Origin: Candidatus Bathyarchaeota archaeon
GTDB taxonomy: Archaea > Thermoproteota > Bathyarchaeia > Bathyarchaeales > Bathycorpusculaceae
Assembly (NCBI GenBank): GCA_014859805.1
Contig: JACUTN010000023.1
Location: forward strand, 1 to 10,941
Reading direction: 5' to 3'
DNA length: 10,941 nt
This document shows positions 7,134-10,941 of this stretch, piece by piece. Numbering within the stretch: the stretch's first letter is position 1; every line of letters begins with the position of its first letter. The notes beneath the pieces were generated by a model. The model did no database searches, was not told where the DNA came from, and saw only the letters and a program-made list of their open reading frames with translations. The position numbers and the translations under genes are program-made.

Positions 7134-8201
7134 ATGGTGATTGCTTTGCCTTTAGAATATCATCGCATGCAACTTCCAAGAGAGGTAATTGTGGGAAACG
7201 GGATAATTGATCGAGTTGCAGAAGTTTCCAGAAGGCTTGGGTTCACGGAATCTGCGCTCATAGTTGCTGGTTCAAAAACGTATGACATCATTGGGAAAAC
7301 GGTTAGGGAGCTTCTTGAAGAAGAGGGGGTAAAAGTTAGCACATTCATTGTTGAATCAGCCACAATGAAGGATGTTCACGCCGTTGAGGAGAAAATAAAG
7401 GCTTCGAAGCCTCAAGTTGTCTTTGCTGTTGGCGGGGGAACAAAAATAGATGTCGCAAAGCTGAGCTCAGCGTTCCAAGAGGTTCCGTTTATCAGTGTCC
7501 CAACAACAGCTTCTCATGATGGGATTGTAAGTCCGTTATCCTCTGTGAAAGGGTTTGAAAAACCGTATTCTGTTATGGCTCAAGCACCGATAGCCATCAT
7601 AGCGGACACAAACGTTATGATGCAGGCGCCTTGGCGTCACGTCGTAAGTGGTTGCGGAGATGTGATAGCGAAGTTTACGTCGGTGAAAGATTGGAGGTTA
7701 GCCTATGAAGAGAAAGGGGAGTATTATGGGGATTATGCTGCGAGCTTGGCTTTGATGAGTGCTAAACTTGTGATGCGGAATGCTGAGTTGATTAAATTAA
7801 GGAAGGAGGAGGGTTTGCGAGTGCTTTTGGAGGCTTTGATAAGTTGCGGAGTGGCTATGAGCATTGCGGGAAGTAGTCGTCCGTGTAGCGGTTCGGAGCA
7901 TTTGTTCAGTCATGCACTTGACACGATCAGGCCTAACAATGCCATGCATGGTGAACAATGTGGTGTGGGTACAATAATGATGGCTTGTCTGCATAAGGCA
8001 GATTGGAAACGTATAAGAGAGACGTTGGAGGTGTTGGGTGCTCCGACAAATGCGGATGAGCTTGGTGTGGAAAAAGAAGATATAATAGAGGCTTTAGAAA
8101 TGGCTCCTTCCATAAGGCCTGAACGATACACGATCCTTAACAAGTTGAATTTGAATCGTGAAGGTTATGAAGGACTGGCGAGAATGACAGGTGTTGTTTG
8201 A
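7134..8201 (+). CDS. egsA: sn-Glycerol-1-phosphate dehydrogenase
   Basis: A 355-residue enzyme that reduces dihydroxyacetone phosphate to sn-glycerol-1-phosphate with NAD(P)H, the first committed step of archaeal membrane lipid backbone synthesis. Seen: LPREVIVGNGI at the start, FAVGGGTKIDVAK (97-109) for the nucleotide, SVPTTASHDGI (121-131), and probable zinc ligands D176 (CGDVIAK), H256 (SEHLFSH) and H272 (MHGEQCG), by analogy with glycerol dehydrogenases. The length is normal for the family. The ATG at 7134 has no Shine-Dalgarno; an in-frame ATG at 7167 would shorten the protein by 11 residues, to just before the conserved LPRE. Transcription is divergent from psmB and converges on adk with a gap of only 28 bases. 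Confidence 0.95.
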   Translation: MVIALPLEYHRMQLPREVIVGNGIIDRVAEVSRRLGFTESALIVAGSKTYDIIGKTVRELLEEEGVKVSTFIVESATMKDVHAVEEKIKASKPQVVFAVGGGTKIDVAKLSSAFQEVPFISVPTTASHDGIVSPLSSVKGFEKPYSVMAQAPIAIIADTNVMMQAPWRHVVSGCGDVIAKFTSVKDWRLAYEEKGEYYGDYAASLALMSAKLVMRNAELIKLRKEEGLRVLLEALISCGVAMSIAGSSRPCSGSEHLFSHALDTIRPNNAMHGEQCGVGTIMMACLHKADWKRIRETLEVLGAPTNADELGVEKEDIIEALEMAPSIRPERYTILNKLNLNREGYEGLARMTGVV

Positions 8202-8229
8202 AAGAGGATTTATGAAGGTGAACGGATTC

Positions 8230-8886
8230 TTAGGAACGGCTTTTTTGGACACTGTTGATTATTGATTTTATTTTTTCAACTATTACTTCAGGTGGTATCA
8301 TTAGGTCGTTGCAGCTAACGTCTTTTAAGAGGTTTTTTTTCTTGTAGTGTTCTATTAGTGGTTCGGTTTTCTTTCTGTAGACGTTTAGGCGTTCTTGTAT
8401 GACTTTGGGTTTGTCGTCTTCTCTTTGGTAAAGCTCGCCGCCGCATTTGTCGCATATGTTGTCTTTTTTGGGTTTCAGTGTTAACTTGTTGTATATGGTT
8501 CCGCATTTTTTGCAGGTAAGTCTGTTTGATAAGCGTGTGATTATGATCTGGTCTGGAACGTTTATGTTTATGACGAGGTCGATTTTTGATATTTTTTCTA
8601 GGGCTTTTGCTTGTTTTATGGTTCTGGGGAAGCCGTCAAGGATGCAGCCTTTTTTGCAGTCGGGTTTTCTTAGTCTTTTGGCTAGGATTTTGATCATTAT
8701 TTCGTCTGGGCCTAGTTTGCCTTTGTCGCTGTATTTTTTCATTAGGTTTCCGAGTTGTGTTTGTGCTTTTATTTCGTCTCGGACCATGTTGCCGCTGGAT
8801 ATGTGGGGAAGTTTGAGGATTGGGGTTAGTCTTGAAGCGTAGGTTCCTTTGCCTGCGCCGGGCGGACCTAGGAATATTATTTTCAT
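8230..8886 (-). CDS. adk: Adenylate kinase, bacterial-type with zinc LID
   Basis: A 218-residue kinase converting ATP and AMP to two ADP. Seen: the P-loop GPPGAGKGT (7-15), the AMP-binding HISSGNMVRDE, DGFPRT (84-89), a long LID domain with four cysteines C125, C128, C145 and C148 placed to bind zinc, and QREDDKPKVIQERL with the conserved arginines. This is the long bacterial-type enzyme, not the shorter AdkA type common in Euryarchaeota. The start is supported by AAGGTGA (8893-8899) 6 bases upstream. It follows the FKBP gene by 25 bases and is probably in the same operon. The coding strand is unusually poor in G and T. Confidence 0.96.
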   Translation of the reverse strand: MKIIFLGPPGAGKGTYASRLTPILKLPHISSGNMVRDEIKAQTQLGNLMKKYSDKGKLGPDEIMIKILAKRLRKPDCKKGCILDGFPRTIKQAKALEKISKIDLVININVPDQIIITRLSNRLTCKKCGTIYNKLTLKPKKDNICDKCGGELYQREDDKPKVIQERLNVYRKKTEPLIEHYKKKNLLKDVSCNDLMIPPEVIVEKIKSIINSVQKSRS

Positions 8887-8892
8887 AATGTG

Positions 8893-8899
8893 TCACCTT
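8893..8899 (-). promoter_or_regulatory. Ribosome binding site of adk
   Basis: AAGGTGA on the minus strand lies 6 bases before the ATG at 8886, an archaeal GGTGA-type Shine-Dalgarno within the short gap after the FKBP gene. Confidence 0.7.
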
Positions 8900-8911
8900 A
8901 GGCGTGATTGG

Positions 8912-9631
8912 TTAGGTGGTTGTTGGGGGCGTGGTTTGTGTTTTGGGTTGTGTTTTGAATGTTTCGGTGAATGTGACTGTTGTTGTTTTTGGGAAGAATT
9001 TTTGGATGTCTAGGGCTATGCCTCTTTTTGCTACTTGGATTCCTTCTATGTAGAATGCGTCTTCAGGCATTTCTATGTTGACGGTTGTTTGTTTGGTGGT
9101 GAATTTGAATTTGTTTTTTTCTACTGCTGGTATTCTGCGGTGTATTAGGGCTGCTATTTTTTGTTTTTTTGTTGTGAGTTTTTTCTGAATGGTTACTTCG
9201 TAGATTAGGGTTTTTCCTGCTAGTGGTGGGTTAAAATCTAACAGAACGCGCCCAGCTCCCATGGTTCGTATGGTTGCCATTTTTCCGTTGTATTCGATTC
9301 GTTTTCCGAGGTTCGGGGTTATTCCTTTGGTTGTTAGGTTTCTTAGTGAGACGCGTTTGATTTTTTCTGGGTCTCTTTCTCCGAAGGCTTTTTTGGGTGG
9401 TATTTCTATGGGTGTTTTTTTTGTGATTTCTATTGTTGTTAGGCTTTCGTCTAGTGTTTTGAGAACCCATCCTTCGCCGATTACTACTAGTTGTGGTTCG
9501 TAGATTTCGCCTTCTTTGTATAGGTGTTCTTTTTTTGCTGTTTCTTCTATTGTTGTGTCGAAGACCTCGCCTGTTTCTTTCACTTTTGCCACGTGGTCTA
9601 TGAGTATGAAGTCTCCTTTGTGTAGAGCCAT
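8912..9631 (-). CDS. FKBP-type peptidyl-prolyl isomerase, SlyD-like with carboxy extension
   Basis: A 239-residue long-type archaeal FKBP that speeds proline isomerisation and acts as a folding helper. The FKBP fold is split: the first part covers about 1-90 (GDFILIDHVAKVKETGEVFDTT, IGEGWVLKTLDESL, PPKKAFGERDPEK), followed by the inserted chaperone domain (about 91-130). The fold is completed by LLDFNPPLAGKTLIYEVTI (130-148), a family signature. Residues 155-215 form the extra domain found in the longer archaeal FKBPs. The last 25 residues are threonine-rich, low complexity and probably disordered. The binding pocket carries GEGWV where the family often has GEGLV or similar. The start is ATG at 9631 with a modest GATGA upstream. 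It leads the FKBP-adk operon. Confidence 0.92.
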   Translation of the reverse strand: MALHKGDFILIDHVAKVKETGEVFDTTIEETAKKEHLYKEGEIYEPQLVVIGEGWVLKTLDESLTTIEITKKTPIEIPPKKAFGERDPEKIKRVSLRNLTTKGITPNLGKRIEYNGKMATIRTMGAGRVLLDFNPPLAGKTLIYEVTIQKKLTTKKQKIAALIHRRIPAVEKNKFKFTTKQTTVNIEMPEDAFYIEGIQVAKRGIALDIQKFFPKTTTVTFTETFKTQPKTQTTPPTTT

Positions 9632-9674
9632 GTTTCATCATCTTTTGGGTGTTTGCGAAACTAAGTTTTCGGGT

Positions 9675-9685
9675 GGAATAAAAGG
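9675..9685 (-). promoter_or_regulatory. Possible TATA box of the FKBP-adk operon
   Basis: On the minus strand CCTTTTATTCC is centred about 49 bases before the FKBP ATG. This predicts a leader of roughly 24 bases containing the GATGA site. Confidence 0.35.
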
Positions 9686-9727
9686 TTTCGCTTGTGAATG
9701 TGGATTGTGGATTCATAAAGCATATTT

Positions 9728-10204
9728 ATGTCAGAGTCTAAATCGAATCGATTCAAAATGTTCTCTCATGAAAAGAAAAATCAGGAAACGTCCGTAAGGA
9801 ACGTGAATGCGAAGCTTTCGCAGTCTGAAGTTGAGAAGATCTTGAGAACTGTTCCTCGTGATGAGGCTTTTTACTTCTATGAAGAGGTGGGAAAGCCTGT
9901 TGGGTATATTGCCAGGAGTTTGGTTGATTTTCGTGATAAGATTAACAGTGTTCGGTGGTCATCTTTGGTTTTTCATTTGAAGCGGAAAGATTTTGAGAAT
10001 TGGGTTAGTGAAATCATTGGGGATTCTGAGTTGGCGAAGAGAATCAGTAACATAAGGCCTAGCGATTTTGATTTGAAGACGAAGCTGTGTGCAGCGGTTG
10101 ACATGCGAATCAAGGAATTGAGAGAAATGTCATCTACTTCGGCGGTTGTTTCTGAAGATTTTTTTGTTGCTCCGCGCTTTTCTGAAACTGAGCTTTCGAA
10201 GTAA
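9728..10204 (+). CDS. DUF5752 family protein
   Basis: A 158-residue protein with the core of the DUF5752 family, which occurs in archaea and some bacteria and has no established function to my knowledge. Family-like features are AFYFYEEVGKPVGYIARSL (about residues 47-65), the RWSSLVFHLKRKDFENWV segment, and GDSELAKRI, preceded by a polar 40-residue lead and followed by a serine-rich tail. No signal peptide, membrane segment or catalytic motif is visible. The start is uncertain: ATG 9728 sits within an AT-rich stretch (CATAAAGCATATTTATG) that could itself be the TATA region, in which case the ATG at 9758 would begin a leaderless or short-leader mRNA. It is divergent from the FKBP gene, and the convergent peptidase gene ends 9 bases beyond its stop. 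Confidence 0.8.
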   Translation: MSESKSNRFKMFSHEKKNQETSVRNVNAKLSQSEVEKILRTVPRDEAFYFYEEVGKPVGYIARSLVDFRDKINSVRWSSLVFHLKRKDFENWVSEIIGDSELAKRISNIRPSDFDLKTKLCAAVDMRIKELREMSSTSAVVSEDFFVAPRFSETELSK

Positions 10205-10213
10205 GACTTGTTG

Positions 10214-10468
10214 CTAATTACTTAGGGTTAGTGTTTGGACGAGGAACCAGTAGACGAGTAGGTCTTTCTCTCTTTTTTGGTGTTCTTTGATTTTTTTGCT
10301 GATTATTTTCCAGAATCTTTCGTTGTGTTTTCTTTCTTGTGAATGGGTCATTTCGTGGAGGATTACGTATTCGATTAGTTTGTTGGGAAGATGTTTTAGT
10401 AGTGTGTTGATTGTTAGGTTTCCTTTTGTGCTGTAGCTTCCCATTTTGGTTTTCATTTTTTTGTGCAT
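10214..10468 (-). CDS. YgjP/DUF45-type zinc metallopeptidase, amino end apparently missing
   Basis: An 84-residue product with the zinc-peptidase core of the YgjP/DUF45 (SprT-like) family: MGSYSTKGNLTIN (9-21), then HEMTH (38-42), a third zinc ligand H48, and NERFW (49-53), the family's HExxH-x5-H spacing. Relatives are usually longer, with an amino-terminal part before this segment. Homology-like sequence (PKRLTKRFSK) continues in frame upstream of the ATG at 10468 for 12 codons without any start codon, then meets TAA at 10505-10507, with more stops beyond. The gene may therefore be truncated or frameshifted at its 5' end, or may start at 10468 and make a short protein. No good Shine-Dalgarno is present. 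It lies downstream of the structured element and the TPR-like gene. Confidence 0.65.
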   Translation of the reverse strand: MHKKMKTKMGSYSTKGNLTINTLLKHLPNKLIEYVILHEMTHSQERKHNERFWKIISKKIKEHQKREKDLLVYWFLVQTLTLSN

Positions 10469-10548
10469 TTTTGAGAATCTCTTTGTGAGTCTTTTGGGTA
10501 ACGCTTATTTGGGCTATTAGAGGGGGCACCAAAAGATAGGAAGCAAAA

Positions 10549-10678
10549 AAGAGAGATGTTGCGGGAGATATCTCCACTGGGCTGGTAGTCCAATCTAGAC
10601 TACAGCCTTACCGTAAGGAATCAAGACACCTTTCACTTAAGGTATGACGGCCACAAACATTAAGTTGGAATCTCTCTT
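10549..10678 (-). other. Nested inverted repeats, possible structured RNA or 3' element
   Basis: A 9-bp inverted repeat, AAGAGAGAT (10549-10557) and ATCTCTCTT (10670-10678), encloses about 112 bases of hairpin-forming sequence. It holds the 12-bp palindrome GGAGATATCTCC (10564-10575); a stem GGCTG-TAGTC with GACTA-CAGCC and one bulged base (10580-10607); CCTTA/TAAGG with a 3-base loop (10606-10618), which competes with the previous stem; and ACCTT/AAGGT (10628-10643). No reading frame crosses the region intact. On the minus strand it begins at the stop codon of the TPR-like gene and ends in TCTCTCTTTTTT, as a structured 3' end with a U-rich terminator would. The strand assignment is inferred. 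Confidence 0.45.
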
Positions 10679-10941
10679 ATTTGCAGCTTTCAATGTCATC
10701 TTTAATTCGTGCAATAATATGCTTCATAGATTCCCTTGGCCAATTGGGGTCATTTGCGCATATTTTTAGGGCTTTTTCAAAACTCCTTTTTGCTTCTGCT
10801 TTTTTCCCTAGCGCTTTATTTACCTGACCAAACCATACAAAGTGATTGTAATGCGCTTTGTCAAATCTTGTCAGAAAGCGCGCGCCCTTTCCACAAAACA
10901 ACAAAAAAATAGGGGGGTATCCGCTATTGGTTGAAAAAAGT
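10677..10941 (-). CDS. TPR-like protein, carboxy-terminal part, cut by window edge
   Basis: The frame is open to the end of the window, so only about 87 residues of the carboxy end are visible. GQVNKALGKKAEAKRSFEKA followed by LKI is a good single tetratricopeptide repeat (two helices with the small-residue pattern), usually a protein-protein interaction module. A capping helix rich in charge follows (MKHIIARIKDDIESC). A TTG at 10904 could be an internal start, but no Shine-Dalgarno supports it and the frame continues upstream. The stop TAA (10677-10679) abuts the inverted-repeat element. The partner and function cannot be judged from this fragment. Confidence 0.55.
   Translation of the reverse strand, partial: LFSTNSGYPPIFLLFCGKGARFLTRFDKAHYNHFVWFGQVNKALGKKAEAKRSFEKALKICANDPNWPRESMKHIIARIKDDIESCK

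Noticed and set aside
10218..10577. Minus-strand frame overlapping the peptidase gene, beginning with a hydrophobic stretch
   Set aside because: Its carboxy half is the out-of-frame shadow of the HExxH peptidase. The hydrophobic start does not resemble the missing amino end of the family.
10580..10607. tRNA D-arm-like sequence inside the inverted-repeat element
   Set aside because: There is no T loop, no acceptor stem partner and no anticodon arm; the sequence folds better as a simple bulged hairpin.
1..10941. Search for CRISPR arrays, insertion sequences and rRNA
   Set aside because: No regularly spaced repeats, transposase-like frames with terminal repeats, or rRNA signature sequences were seen.

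Overview
The window comes from an archaeal chromosome. It encodes sn-glycerol-1-phosphate dehydrogenase (the enzyme that sets archaeal lipid stereochemistry), a 20S proteasome beta subunit, the KH/metallo-beta-lactamase/beta-CASP factor aCPSF1 (FttA), an archaeal SepF, an MCT-1-like PUA protein, an Ogg2 DNA glycosylase and a DUF5752 protein. Together with a bacterial-type zinc adenylate kinase and a corrinoid reductive-dehalogenase-like protein, this suggests an uncultured TACK-type lineage such as Bathyarchaeia. The lineage is inference; the domain Archaea is firm.

Layout. Positions 1-90 hold a tRNA-Ser(GCU) on the minus strand. Positions 200-3010 are accessory: a reductive-dehalogenase-like iron-sulfur protein without Tat signal or anchor gene, a LysE-type exporter broken by a single -1 shift at a run of eight A, an Ogg2 8-oxoguanine glycosylase, and a small two-helix membrane protein on the minus strand. 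Positions 3270-7000 are housekeeping: a PUA-domain translation-associated protein and sepF on the plus strand. The proteasome-beta/aCPSF1 operon runs toward sepF on the minus strand, and its end overlaps the end of sepF. Two near-identical 20-bp repeats with a palindromic core lie upstream of sepF.

Positions 7090-9690 hold egsA (plus), converging on an adk gene that follows an FKBP-type peptidyl-prolyl isomerase gene (minus, apparently one operon). Positions 9700-10941 hold a DUF5752 gene (plus), a short YgjP/DUF45-type metallopeptidase whose amino end appears lost (minus), a roughly 130-bp stretch of nested inverted repeats that could be a structured RNA, and a TPR-like gene cut by the window edge.

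No mobile element, CRISPR array or rRNA was seen, and no stretch longer than 300 bases lacks a gene. The best leads are the anchorless reductive-dehalogenase-like protein, the frameshifted exporter with a canonical slippery heptamer, the sepF repeats, the sepF/aCPSF1 tail overlap and the structured element at 10549-10678.
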